From: Alphaproteobacteria bacterium
GTDB lineage: Bacteria > Pseudomonadota > Alphaproteobacteria > Caulobacterales > Caulobacteraceae
DNA: 48,648 nucleotides
Direction: 5' to 3'
Assembly (NCBI GenBank): GCA_018821435.1
Contig: JAHJME010000028.1
Location: 1-48,648 of the forward strand
Within the stretch, counting starts at the first letter, position 1; each line of letters starts with the position of its first letter. The notes beneath the pieces are model-generated. The model ran no database searches and was not told the origin of the DNA. It saw only the letters and a list, made by a program, of their open reading frames with translations. Positions 15,735 to 23,899 of the stretch are shown in pieces. Position numbers and translations under genes: made by a program.

Positions 15735-16484
15735 ATGACCGACATCGCCATCACTGGGCCGCCGAGACGACGGCCTCTGCCGACGCCGCTGCGCCTGATG
15801 GCGTCGATCGTGCTGATCCTGGCCCTGATCGCCGCGGCGACCGCCGGATGGCTTTCGCGGCGGGACGACGGCCAGCCGGCGGTGGCGATCGCGGCGGCCG
15901 GCGCGGGCGACACCCTGGCGGTGATCTATTCCGGCGACGGGGGCTGGGCCGCGATCGACCGGGGCCTCACCGACGGCCTGGTCCGCGCCGGGACCCCGGT
16001 GGTCGGCTACAGCTCGCTGCGCTACTTCTCGACGGCCCGGACGCCCCAGGGCGCGGCGGACGATCTGGCCGTGACGCTGCGCCAGTACATGGCTGCGTGG
16101 GGCAAGCAGAAGGTCATCCTGGTCGGCTATTCCTTCGGGGCCGACGCCCTGCCGGTGATCGTGCCGCACCTGCCGGCCGACCTGCGGGCGCGGGTCCGGC
16201 TGGTGGCGCTGGTGGGCCTGGAGGCCCAGGGCGAGCTCAAGGTGCATGCGGGCAGCTGGCTGAACTGGGCCGGCCGCTCGGCCTACCCCGTGGCGCCGGC
16301 CGTGACCGCCCTTGGCGGCGGCGCGCCGATGGTGTGCGTCTACGGCAGTCGCGAACCGCACCCGGTGTGCCCGACGCTGTCGCCGACGCTGATCCGCCGG
16401 GTCGAGCTCAAGGGCGGCCACCACTTCGACCGCGACTACGGCGCGATCAGCCGGGCGATCCTGCAGGCCTTGCCGCAGGCCTGA
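15735..16484 (+). CDS. AcvB/VirJ family alpha/beta hydrolase (lysyl-phosphatidylglycerol hydrolase-like)
   Basis: The 249-residue protein has a basic N-terminus and one hydrophobic segment (about 22-40). The single VirJ domain follows: YSGDGGW at 65-71, VVGYSSLRYFSTARTPQGAADD and the nucleophile elbow GYSFGAD with Ser133. The catalytic His is probably in GGHHFD near 231. AcvB and VirJ are periplasmic proteins. In Agrobacterium they hydrolyse lysyl-phosphatidylglycerol and support virulence and acid tolerance. There is no MprF-like synthase or VirB system here, so the copy is an orphan. It may anchor in the inner membrane facing the periplasm. Confidence 0.82.
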   Translation: MTDIAITGPPRRRPLPTPLRLMASIVLILALIAAATAGWLSRRDDGQPAVAIAAAGAGDTLAVIYSGDGGWAAIDRGLTDGLVRAGTPVVGYSSLRYFSTARTPQGAADDLAVTLRQYMAAWGKQKVILVGYSFGADALPVIVPHLPADLRARVRLVALVGLEAQGELKVHAGSWLNWAGRSAYPVAPAVTALGGGAPMVCVYGSREPHPVCPTLSPTLIRRVELKGGHHFDRDYGAISRAILQALPQA

Positions 16485-16552
16485 GCCGCCGCCCTTCTCG
16501 GACTGGCCGGCGACAGCTAGGATCGGGCCTCGGTCTGGTTCAGGAGCACGGC

Positions 16553-17029
16553 GTGCGGGCATCAATCGTTATCGGCGCGGCGGCGATGATCGCGGCCATC
16601 GGCCCTCTCGCACATGCGCAGCAGCCGGCCGCGGACAGCCCCCGCCTGAACCTGGTCTGCACGGGCACCGACACCATGGTGGTGGCGATGAACCCCTACT
16701 ACCGGACCGGCCGCACCTCGTACTCGGGCGGCATGGTGTTCGGCGAGGGCCGCAGCCCTGCCCAACTCGGTGTCCTCGTCGAGAACGGCCAGGTGCGCGT
16801 CAAGCCGCCCAAGGGGTCGGAGCCGATGTTCTCCAAGGACGCCAATGCGGGCTGGTACGACCTGACCGACGTCGCCATCGACCGGCTGGCGATCAAGGGC
16901 CGACTGAAGTGGAACCGCATCGACCGTTCGAAGCTGGTCATCGACCGCCGCAACGGCCAGGTCACCTTCGGCAACTTCGCCGGCGTCTGCCAGCAGGTCT
17001 CCAGCGCCCCCGACGCGACGAAGTTCTAG
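16553..17029 (+). CDS. Exported hypothetical protein
   Basis: The 158-residue protein starts at a GTG preceded by AGGAG at 6 bases, a strong site that decides the start. A signal peptide ends near AHAQQ. The mature part has several short beta-like blocks (LVCTGTDTMVV, LGVLVENGQVRVKPP, IKGRLKWNRIDRSKLVIDRRNGQVTFGNFAGVC) and two cysteines (in LVCTG and GVCQQ) that could form a disulfide. I do not recognise the family. It may be co-transcribed with the VirJ-like gene 68 bases upstream. Its stop overlaps the convergent protease stop (CTAG, 17026-17029). Confidence 0.7.
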   Translation: MRASIVIGAAAMIAAIGPLAHAQQPAADSPRLNLVCTGTDTMVVAMNPYYRTGRTSYSGGMVFGEGRSPAQLGVLVENGQVRVKPPKGSEPMFSKDANAGWYDLTDVAIDRLAIKGRLKWNRIDRSKLVIDRRNGQVTFGNFAGVCQQVSSAPDATKF

Positions 17030-18297
17030 GGCGCCGGCGTCAGGGCCAGGGCCTTGAGCGCGTCGGCGATGGGGATGAACAGGTTGATCCCTGCCGGCGC
17101 GCCGTTGATGTCCAGGCCCAACACGCAGATGCCGATCACGGCGCCCTTCTCGTCGATAAGCGGGCCACCGCTGTTGCCGGAGTTGATGACGGTGTCGCTC
17201 TGGATGAACGGCAGGCCGTCGTAGGTACGGGTCGCCGAGACGATTCCCTTCGTCACCGAGCCTTGGAACTTCGCATCGAGCGGCGTGCCGACCGCGTACA
17301 CGGCTTCACCGACCTGGGGCTCGGCCGCCCGCAAAGCCAGCGGCGAGCGCTTGTCCGACGACGCCTTGATCAGCGCGATGTCGCGGCGGCGGTCGGTCCG
17401 GATGACCTCGCCCAGGACCTCCGAACCATCCGGCCACTTCAACTTCACGAAGCGGGAGTCGCCGACGACGTGCTGGTTGGTCAGCACGTGACCGTCCGTC
17501 GAGATCAGGAAGCCGCTACCCATGCCGGCGTTCGAGAACACGGAAACGACGGCCTTGGTCGCGTCAGGGATCGAACGCGCCACCGTCACGGGGCGGGGGA
17601 ACTGGACGGGGGTGAGCAGGGGTTGGGATGCCGGCGAAGTCATCGCGGCGCCGCTCAACACGATATCGCGGAACTCCGGTGTGTTCAGCAGTCGCCGTAT
17701 ATTCTCGCGGAAGGCCCCATTCAGGATGTGCGTCGCACCCGGCCGGCTCTCCTTCGTTTCATAGGCGCCCCGTGTCCTGATCGTCGCCAGCACGCGGCGC
17801 TCGAGCGGTGAATAGATTTGCCATTCGACTGACATCGCCACCGCCCCTCGTGCCTGATCACCAGGGGTTGTCAGTCCGCAGGCCCAGCACAGACGACCGC
17901 CGATATTCGTGATCACCGCGCCGACCTGCAGGTCGGACTTGGCATCCGTGTCGAAGAGTTGACGCCCTATCGCGGCCGAGAAGCCGAGCGAGGAGAGGAT
18001 CTGAGAGAACTCCGGCGCCAGTTGGTCGACAGCGACGTCGGATCGGCCACTCTCCCAGTTGAGGTAATCGCGGCCGATCTGGATGCCGCCGTTGAGCGAG
18101 TAGCTTGTCGCCCAGCGCTCACCTTGAGGCATGTCGACGAACACCCGCGCCAGCGCGACCGACTTGAGCTTGGCGGTTGCGGGCGGCGGTTGAACGCTCG
18201 CGGGAGCTTCGACCGTGAAGTCCCAGGGCTTTTCCTGCGCCATGACCGGCGTCGTCAGCAGCAGGCTCACGGCCAGCCCGGCGATGATCCACCGCAT
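17026..18297 (-). CDS. Trypsin-like (S1C) periplasmic serine protease with an uncharacterised N-terminal domain
   Basis: The 423-residue protein (from ATG 18297; GTG 18315 possible) has a signal peptide ending near VMAQ. A roughly 200-residue N-terminal domain follows, with a LCWACG cysteine pair. The C-terminal trypsin-like domain has the triad His276 (LTNQHVVG), Asp306 (RRRDIALIK) and Ser376 (NSGNSGGPLI), all intact. There is no PDZ domain, unlike DegP/HtrA. The N-terminal domain (VAITNIG-type strands, WQIYSPLERRVLATIRTRGAY) looks like a lipoprotein-assembly or CsgG-like fold, but this is only an impression. It probably degrades or senses envelope proteins. Confidence 0.8.
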   Translation of the reverse strand: MRWIIAGLAVSLLLTTPVMAQEKPWDFTVEAPASVQPPPATAKLKSVALARVFVDMPQGERWATSYSLNGGIQIGRDYLNWESGRSDVAVDQLAPEFSQILSSLGFSAAIGRQLFDTDAKSDLQVGAVITNIGGRLCWACGLTTPGDQARGAVAMSVEWQIYSPLERRVLATIRTRGAYETKESRPGATHILNGAFRENIRRLLNTPEFRDIVLSGAAMTSPASQPLLTPVQFPRPVTVARSIPDATKAVVSVFSNAGMGSGFLISTDGHVLTNQHVVGDSRFVKLKWPDGSEVLGEVIRTDRRRDIALIKASSDKRSPLALRAAEPQVGEAVYAVGTPLDAKFQGSVTKGIVSATRTYDGLPFIQSDTVINSGNSGGPLIDEKGAVIGICVLGLDINGAPAGINLFIPIADALKALALTPAP

Positions 18298-18359
18298 TCT
18301 ACCCAACCCCTTCACAACCCCAGATCGAGATCAAGTGCTTCGCGCCGCCCGAGCCAGCG

Positions 18360-18701
18360 TCAGCTCTCGCTCCACACCGCCATCTCGTTGCCGGCCGGGT
18401 CGGCAAAGTGGAAGCGGCGGCCGCCGGGGAAGCTGAAGATGGGCTTGGTGATGGTCCCGCCGGCGGCGACGACCTTGGCGGCCATGGCTTCCAGGTCGTG
18501 GGCATAGAGGATCACCAGCGGCTTCTGGACCGCTTCGCCCTGGTCGGCCTGGAAGCCGCCGTCGAGGCCCTCGTTGAAGCCTGCGTACTCCGGGCCATAG
18601 TCGACGAACGACCAGCCAAAGGCGGCGCCGTAGAACGCCTTCACCGCGCCCAGGTCGCCGCCCGGGAATTCCACGTAGTCGACCTTGCCGTCTTCACGCA
18701 T
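18360..18701 (-). CDS. VOC (glyoxalase/bleomycin-resistance fold) family protein, copy 1
   Basis: The 113-residue protein is a single VOC domain, with VDYVEFPGGDLGAVKAFYGAAFGWSFVDYGPEYAGF at the N-terminus and FSFPGGRRFHFADPAGNEMAVWSES at the C-terminus. The HFxDPAGN motif with its final Glu-type ligand region is typical of metal-dependent VOC enzymes. The substrate cannot be predicted. The start is supported by AAGGAA about 9 bases upstream of ATG 18701. It lies 37 bases after the stop of the co-directional methyltransferase gene, so they may share a transcript. Confidence 0.85.
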   Translation of the reverse strand: MREDGKVDYVEFPGGDLGAVKAFYGAAFGWSFVDYGPEYAGFNEGLDGGFQADQGEAVQKPLVILYAHDLEAMAAKVVAAGGTITKPIFSFPGGRRFHFADPAGNEMAVWSES

Positions 18702-18738
18702 CGTTATAGTTCCTTGTTTGTTCCAAATTAGCCGCGGC

Positions 18739-19401
18739 TCACGGCAGAGTCCAGACGGAGGTTTTCTTGACCTCGTTGTCCTCCAGCTCGCGGGTGGTCT
18801 GGACCTGGTACTCCGCCAGCTTGGTCAGGCCGGAGGCGGGGAAATAGCTGCGGCCGGGGTCGCCGATCAGCACCGTGGCGCCGGCGGCCTGCGCCTGGGC
18901 CAGCCAGGCCATCACCCTGTCGGCCATCGGCTTCTCGTAGCAGATGTCCCCGGCCAGGATGACCTCGGCCCAGGCCGGCGCCGGAGCGTCCAGCAGGTCG
19001 TCACCGGTGAACTCGACGCCGACGGCGTTGACCGCGGCATTCAGGTCCAGGGCGGCGGCGCAATAGACGTCGATGTCGGCGGCCAGCACCCGCGCGGCGC
19101 CGGCCCGCTTGGCGGCGATGGCCACCAGGCCGGAGCCGGAGGCGAAGTCGATCACCGCCTTGCCGGCCACGATGGCCGGGTTGTCCAGGATGTAGCGGGC
19201 CAGGGCCTGGCCGCCTGCCCAGGCGAAGGCCCAGAACGGCGGCGGCAGGCCGATCTCCGCGAGGGCCTCTTCGGTCATCCGCCAGATGGGCGTGATCTCG
19301 TCGGCCAGATGGAGCTGGAGCTCGGGCGTGTGCGGCGGGGGCTGCAGACGGGTGTGTTCGAGGATGAAGGCGCGGCGGGCGTCCGGCGTCGGGGGGATCA
19401 T
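18739..19401 (-). CDS. Protein lysine methyltransferase-like protein (ETFB-KMT/NNMT-type fold)
   Basis: The 220-residue protein has a class I SAM fold: PPFWAFAWAGGQALARYILD, motif I AVIDFASGSGLVAIAAKRAGA, motif II VLAADIDVYCAAALDLNAAVN, and the post-I AEVILAGDICYEKPMADRV. The PPFWAFAWAGGQ and GDICYE pattern matches the methyltransferase family 16 type, including bacterial homologues of the electron-transfer-flavoprotein beta lysine methyltransferase. ATG 19401 is chosen over a GTG 48 bases upstream. Activity on ETF-beta is inferred from family resemblance. It diverges from the hybrid kinase gene. Confidence 0.75.
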   Translation of the reverse strand: MIPPTPDARRAFILEHTRLQPPPHTPELQLHLADEITPIWRMTEEALAEIGLPPPFWAFAWAGGQALARYILDNPAIVAGKAVIDFASGSGLVAIAAKRAGAARVLAADIDVYCAAALDLNAAVNAVGVEFTGDDLLDAPAPAWAEVILAGDICYEKPMADRVMAWLAQAQAAGATVLIGDPGRSYFPASGLTKLAEYQVQTTRELEDNEVKKTSVWTLP

Positions 19402-19506
19402 CCGCCACTCCTCGTCGGAGCCGCCACAGGTTTCAACCGCGATTCCCACAATTTGCCGGCGATTAAGGTTTCCGCGTCAGGGTTCCCATCGACGGGAGCT
19501 AGCGGC

Positions 19507-21402
19507 ATGGGCGTTTTGAACCGCGCAGAAGCGCGGGCCGGGGGATTGCTGGGCGGCGGCCTCGAGGCCCGCGTCGTCGCGATCGCCCTGATGTCGACGA
19601 TCGCGGCCCTGCTGGCGGCGTTCTCGGTCTACCAATACAGCAACTGGGCGAACGACCGCGCAGAGCTGGCGGCCAAGTCCGTGCGCCTGGCGCAGGCGAT
19701 CGGGGTGCTGGCTCACAGGGGCCTCGTCGTGGGCGACGCGGAGGCCTCGATCACCGCATCGCGCCTGCTGGAGTCCAGCGAGACCGCCGTGGCCGCGGCC
19801 TACTCCGACCTGTCGGGCCATCACGTGCGGTTCGGGAATGTCGGAGGCCTGGGCTCGCGTCTCGGCTTCAAGGGCGTCAAGGCGATCGAGACCCGCTTCT
19901 GGACCAGCGGCCTGGAGGTGCGCGCGCCGCACTATGTGGCCGGGCGGCAGGTGGGCGAGGTGGTGCTCTGGGTCGACGACCGCCAGGTGCTGATGGAACG
20001 CCTGTCCAACATTTCCATCGCGCTGCTGCTGTCGTTGCTGGCGACGCTGGGGGCCGGGCTGGTGGCGCGCCGGCTGGCCCGCCGGGCCCTGGCGCCGCTG
20101 CGCGCGCTGGACGAGGCCATGGAGACGGTGGCCGCCTCGCGCGACTTCAGCGCCCGGCTGCCCATCGCCCGCGACGACGAGGTGGGCCGGCTGACCTTAA
20201 GCTTCAACCGCCTGCTGGGCGGCCTGCAGGACTACGATACCGACCTGCGCGGCGCGGTGCAGGAGGCGTCCGAGGCCTGCGACGACGCCGAGCGGGCCAA
20301 CCGGATGAAATCGCAGTTCCTGGCCAACATGGGCCACGAGCTGCGCACGCCGCTGAACGGCGTGCTGGGCATGACCCAGGCGCTGCTGCGCGACGACCTG
20401 AGCGCCGGCCAGCGGGAGCGGGTCGAGGTGATCCTGAACTCCGGCACGGCGCTGCTGACCGTGCTGAACGACGTGCTGGACCTGGCCGACATGGACGCCG
20501 GCACGGTGAGCATCGAGACGGCGCCGTTCGACCTGGAGGCGGTGATCCGCCAGGCCTGCGAGACGGCGGTGACCCTGGCGGAGTCCAAGGGGCTGGCGCT
20601 GGCGGTCGAGATCGACGCCTCGGCCGCCGGGTCGTGGATCGGCGACGCCACGCGGCTGCGCCAGGTGCTCTACAACCTGGTGTCCAACGCCATGAAGTTC
20701 ACCGCCAGCGGCGGGGTTCACGTGCGGGCCGAGGACGCGGAAGGCCTGGTGATCTCGGTGACGGACAGCGGGATCGGCATCGCGCCCGAGGCGCTGCCCA
20801 AGCTGTTCGAGACCTTCACCCAGGGCGAGGGCGGATCGACCCGCCGCTTCGGTGGCGCCGGCCTGGGCCTGGCGATCTGCCGCCGCCTGGCCGGGCTGAT
20901 GGGCGGGACGCTGGAGGCGCAGAGCGAGGTGGGCGAGGGCAGTGTCTTCACGATCTGGCTGCCCCTGGAACGCGGCGCGCCGGCTGCCGAGGCGCCGGCG
21001 GCGGAGCTCCATGTGGCCGCCCTGCGCGTGCTGGTGGCCGAGGACAACGAGACGAACCAGCGGGTGGTGCGCACGGTGCTGAACGCACTGGGCGTCGACC
21101 CGACCGTAGTGCCGGACGGCCGCGCGGCGGTGGAAGCGTGGGGCCGGGGCGAGTGGGACCTGGTGCTGATGGACATCCAGATGCCGATCCGCGACGGCGT
21201 CGCCGCCACCCGCGACATCCGCCGCATCGAGGCCGAGCGGGGCCTGACGCCCACGCGGATCGTGGCTTTGACCGCCAACGCCATGCCGGCGCAGGTCAGC
21301 GAGTACGAGGCTGCGGGAATGGACGGCGTGGTGTCGAAGCCGATCATGATCGACCAATTGCACGCCGCCCTGCGCGACGCCTGCGGGGCGAAGGCGGCCT
21401 AG
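19507..21402 (+). CDS. Hybrid sensor histidine kinase with C-terminal receiver
   Basis: The 631-residue protein has TM1 (about 22-42), a roughly 120-residue periplasmic sensor and TM2 (about 168-187). HAMP follows (about 188-245), then HisKA with His277 in MGHELRTPLNG and an ATPase domain with N box LVSNAMKF at 392-399 and G boxes DSGIGI and GGAGLGLAI. A receiver domain starts with AEDN at 511-514, with phospho-acceptor Asp556 (LMDIQMP) and Lys611. The layout is BarA-like without an Hpt domain, so an external phosphotransfer protein is needed. GGGAG lies before the ATG. Its stop overlaps the LuxR-type regulator stop (CTAG, 21399-21402). No sensor ligand can be inferred. Confidence 0.9.
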   Translation: MGVLNRAEARAGGLLGGGLEARVVAIALMSTIAALLAAFSVYQYSNWANDRAELAAKSVRLAQAIGVLAHRGLVVGDAEASITASRLLESSETAVAAAYSDLSGHHVRFGNVGGLGSRLGFKGVKAIETRFWTSGLEVRAPHYVAGRQVGEVVLWVDDRQVLMERLSNISIALLLSLLATLGAGLVARRLARRALAPLRALDEAMETVAASRDFSARLPIARDDEVGRLTLSFNRLLGGLQDYDTDLRGAVQEASEACDDAERANRMKSQFLANMGHELRTPLNGVLGMTQALLRDDLSAGQRERVEVILNSGTALLTVLNDVLDLADMDAGTVSIETAPFDLEAVIRQACETAVTLAESKGLALAVEIDASAAGSWIGDATRLRQVLYNLVSNAMKFTASGGVHVRAEDAEGLVISVTDSGIGIAPEALPKLFETFTQGEGGSTRRFGGAGLGLAICRRLAGLMGGTLEAQSEVGEGSVFTIWLPLERGAPAAEAPAAELHVAALRVLVAEDNETNQRVVRTVLNALGVDPTVVPDGRAAVEAWGRGEWDLVLMDIQMPIRDGVAATRDIRRIEAERGLTPTRIVALTANAMPAQVSEYEAAGMDGVVSKPIMIDQLHAALRDACGAKAA

Positions 21403-22508
21403 TTCGGGCGGCGCAGCTCGGCGGCCATGGCGACGAAGGCCGCCTGACGCTGGACGCCGGCTTTCGGCAGGATCGCCTTCAGGTGATAACGCACCGCATT
21501 GGCGCTGACGCCCAGCGCCTGGGCGATGGCGTTGACCTCCAGGCCCTGGCTCAGCAGGTGGGCGACGCGGGCCTCGGCCGTCGTCAGGCCAAAGGCGGTG
21601 GCCAGCAGGGTCTGGTCCGCCGGCGCCGTCCGGCCGATCGGCGTCAGGGTCAGGATCGCCCGGCCATCGCCGATCAGGTCGTGGGCCGCGCCGACCAGCG
21701 GCAGGACCTGGGCCAGCACCGACGCCCCGTCCGGACCGTACAGCCGCACGGCCGTCAGCGTCCGTCCGGCCGTGGCGCGATCGCGCGCGCAGGCGCGGGC
21801 GATCAGCTGATCCAACCCGCGACGCGCGGCCGGATCGTGGGCCAGGACGCGACGACGACGCAGGCTCACGGCGCCGGGAAGGTCCTGCTCGGCCCGTGCG
21901 TTCATGGCGCGGACCCGCCCTTCGCGGTCTAGCAGCAGGGCGGCCACGTCGATGCGGTCCAGCCCCTGGAGCCGCTCCGCCTGCGCGGTCTCGACGACCC
22001 GGCGGGAGAAGCTGAGGGCGGCCCGCGCGTGGTGTTCGATGCGGATCAGCCGTTCGAGATCGGCGTCGTCGAAGGCGCCCTCGTCGGCGCTGCGCTGGAT
22101 CGAGATGCCCAGCATGGCGCCGTCGGGCTGGATGACGCCGCAGGCGGCGAACCACGGCACCCCGGCCGACCGAGCGAAACCTTCATAATAGGCGAGCCGG
22201 GCGCGCTCCTCGACGCTGGTGATGTCCTGGTCGCGGACGAACTGGTTGGGCGGGCGGCGCATCAGGCGGGTGCTGCGCAGATCGTCCAGGTGCCAGTTCT
22301 GCTCGAAGAACTGCGAGACAGTGTCCTTGAGGCCGGCGGAATACATCAGCCCGTCGTGATCACGATCCGGACGGGTGACCAGCGCGCCGCGGCTGCCCAG
22401 CAGCGCGGCCAGGCCGTCCAGGGCCGACGGCCAGAGTTCGGACAGCGTCGCCGCCTCATAGAGGCCGGTGACCACGGTTTCGAACTCGGGTCTCACCAAC
22501 TGGGCCAC
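21399..22508 (-). CDS. LuxR-type helix-turn-helix transcriptional regulator without a receiver domain
   Basis: The 369-residue protein ends in a LuxR helix-turn-helix (from LTTAEARVAHLLSQGLEVNA to AIAQALGVSANAVRYHLKAI). The preceding 300 residues have no receiver aspartate and look like a GAF- or PAS-type sensory region. The segment ELDDL-like TRLMRRPPNQFVRDQDITSV is typical of a caulobacterial regulator family. The GTG at 22508 with AGAGG upstream is the likely start. It is divergent from the PEPxxWA gene and convergent with the hybrid kinase. The 18-bp palindrome at 22636 between it and the PEPxxWA gene is a plausible binding site. Confidence 0.8.
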   Translation of the reverse strand: MAQLVRPEFETVVTGLYEAATLSELWPSALDGLAALLGSRGALVTRPDRDHDGLMYSAGLKDTVSQFFEQNWHLDDLRSTRLMRRPPNQFVRDQDITSVEERARLAYYEGFARSAGVPWFAACGVIQPDGAMLGISIQRSADEGAFDDADLERLIRIEHHARAALSFSRRVVETAQAERLQGLDRIDVAALLLDREGRVRAMNARAEQDLPGAVSLRRRRVLAHDPAARRGLDQLIARACARDRATAGRTLTAVRLYGPDGASVLAQVLPLVGAAHDLIGDGRAILTLTPIGRTAPADQTLLATAFGLTTAEARVAHLLSQGLEVNAIAQALGVSANAVRYHLKAILPKAGVQRQAAFVAMAAELRRPN

Positions 22509-22635
22509 GAACGCGCCTCTACGAAGCCACCGCGCCCAACAGCGCACGATGCTGGAAAACCACGTTACGGGCGGCGATCGCGCGCGTCCACCGGCTACCC
22601 CTTTCAGGCGTAACGGCCCCAGCAGGCGCCTAAGT

Positions 22636-22653
22636 CCTACCCAATTGGGTAGG
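22636..22653. promoter_or_regulatory. Perfect 18-bp palindrome, probable activator site
   Basis: CCTACCCAATTGGGTAGG is an exact palindrome. An isolated half site CCTACCCA recurs at 22673-22680. A TATAAT at 22694-22699 puts the likely transcription start near 22706, so the palindrome is centred about 61-62 bases upstream, a standard activator position. The half site overlaps the -35 region, where no -35 consensus is seen. The neighbouring divergent LuxR-type gene is the obvious candidate binder. Confidence 0.75.
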
Positions 22654-22693
22654 GCGGACGGGGGCCGGAGGGCCTACCCAGGAGGACGCTCAG

Positions 22694-22699
22694 TATAAT
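22694..22699 (+). promoter_or_regulatory. TATAAT -10 element of the PEPxxWA-CTERM gene
   Basis: An exact TATAAT lies 15 bases before the ATG at 22715, which is notable in a GC-rich genome. The absence of a -35 consensus fits an activator-dependent promoter. A weak GGAG (22704-22707) precedes the start codon. Confidence 0.6.
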
Positions 22700-22714
22700 T
22701 CCCGGAGTTGTCCC

Positions 22715-23404
22715 ATGAAGAACGCCCTCGTGCTTGCCGGAGTCCTCGCGGCGTTCGCGCTGCCGGCCGCCGCGGCGAAGTTCACCGTCACCTACACCGG
22801 CACGATCGACGCGGCATCCGACGGGTTCGGCCTGTTCTCCGACGAGGGGTCCTTGCTGGAAGGCCAGGGCTTCACCGCCGTGCTGACCTACGACGACTCC
22901 CTGACGGCGCTCAAAAGCCAGTCGGCGACCAAGGGCATCGCCTATGGCGGCGCGTTTGCCGGCAATCCGTCGATCGGCTCCGGTGTCCTGACCATCGGCG
23001 GCACGTCGGTCTCGGTCGGCGGCGACAACGCCTCCACCGTCCGCCACTTCAAGAATTTGCCCCCGGACGGGTTCGGCACGCCGCCCTTCCTGATCAAACA
23101 TGAGCTGAACGACTTCCTTGGCTACAGCCTGGTGTTCGAGCTCTCGTCGCAGATCGTCGACTTCGTGAACACCGACTACGCGGCGGCCCAAGACTTCGAG
23201 CTGACCCCGGACGTCCTCGGCGCCGGCCGCTTCGTGCGGAGCGGCGCCGACGATACCGACCTGCATTTCGCGGTCAGCCGCCTGAGCATCGCGCCGGTGC
23301 AGGACTCGCCCGCGCCCGAGCCGGCGACCTGGGCGATGATGCTGCTGGGCTTCGCGGGCGTGGGTTCGATCGCGCGCCGCCGGTCCCGGCCGCTGGCCGC
23401 CTGA
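22715..23404 (+). CDS. PEPxxWA-CTERM sorting domain protein, exported
   Basis: The 229-residue protein has a signal peptide (cleavage near AAA-KFT). After a low-cysteine beta-rich body comes the C-terminal tripartite sorting signal: PEPATWAMM, a hydrophobic stretch (LLGFAGVGSIA) and an Arg cluster (RRRSR). PEPxxWA-CTERM proteins are processed by exosortase-type enzymes and displayed at the surface or in exopolysaccharide of sphingomonads and Caulobacterales. No exosortase is in the window. The promoter has a perfect -10 and an upstream palindrome, suggesting tight regulation, probably by the adjacent LuxR-type regulator. Confidence 0.85.
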   Translation: MKNALVLAGVLAAFALPAAAAKFTVTYTGTIDAASDGFGLFSDEGSLLEGQGFTAVLTYDDSLTALKSQSATKGIAYGGAFAGNPSIGSGVLTIGGTSVSVGGDNASTVRHFKNLPPDGFGTPPFLIKHELNDFLGYSLVFELSSQIVDFVNTDYAAAQDFELTPDVLGAGRFVRSGADDTDLHFAVSRLSIAPVQDSPAPEPATWAMMLLGFAGVGSIARRRSRPLAA

Positions 23405-23536
23405 GCCGGGCGCGCCGATGCTCGTCGCACGTCGGGGTCGGCCCGCCTGGGCCGTCCGCGCGCCGCCGCTGCTGACCGGACGGGCGTTGCGTCCGCGCAC
23501 TGGCGTCCCAGCCGGAAAATGGGCGAAGGTGGCGCC

Positions 23537-23899
23537 ATGCTCGCCGCCGATCCCGCCGCCGTCGAAACCCGCCTGAGGACCGCCTGCCTGGCGCTGCCCG
23601 AGACGGACGAGAAGATCAGCCATGGCATCCCGGCGTTCTCGGTGGCCGGCAAGATGTTCGCCTACTACCGGCACAACCATCACGGCGACGGGATGACCGT
23701 GGTCTGCGTGAAGACCACCGGCCGCGACGAGCAGGAGTTCCTGCTGGAGGCCGATCCGGACACCTACAGCCGCCCGGCCTATCTCTGGCCGTCGGGCTGG
23801 ATCGCGGTGAGCCTGGCCGACCCCGAGTGGGACCTGATCGAGGCGCGCCTGCTGGCGAGCTGGCGGCTGGCCGCGCCGAAGCGGCTGCTTACTGAATGA
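23537..23899 (+). CDS. MmcQ/YjbR family protein, copy 2
   Basis: The 120-residue protein has the YjbR signature CLALPETDEKISHGIPAFSVAGKMFAYYRHNHHGDGMTVVCVK and the C-terminal GWIAVSLADPEWDLIEARLLASWRLAAPKR. ATG 23537 is preferred, with GAAGG 7-11 bases upstream, because family homology starts there. It is only distantly similar to the copy at 11.0-11.4 kb, so the two are not a recent duplication. Its 3' end overlaps the convergent desaturase gene by 11 bases (23889-23899). Function unproven. Confidence 0.85.
   Translation: MLAADPAAVETRLRTACLALPETDEKISHGIPAFSVAGKMFAYYRHNHHGDGMTVVCVKTTGRDEQEFLLEADPDTYSRPAYLWPSGWIAVSLADPEWDLIEARLLASWRLAAPKRLLTE

Noticed and set aside
18685..19506. Upstream extension of the hybrid histidine kinase frame
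   Set aside because: The extension lies antisense to the methyltransferase gene and reads Gly/Gln-rich; the ATG at 19507 has its own GGGAG site and starts the recognisable protein.
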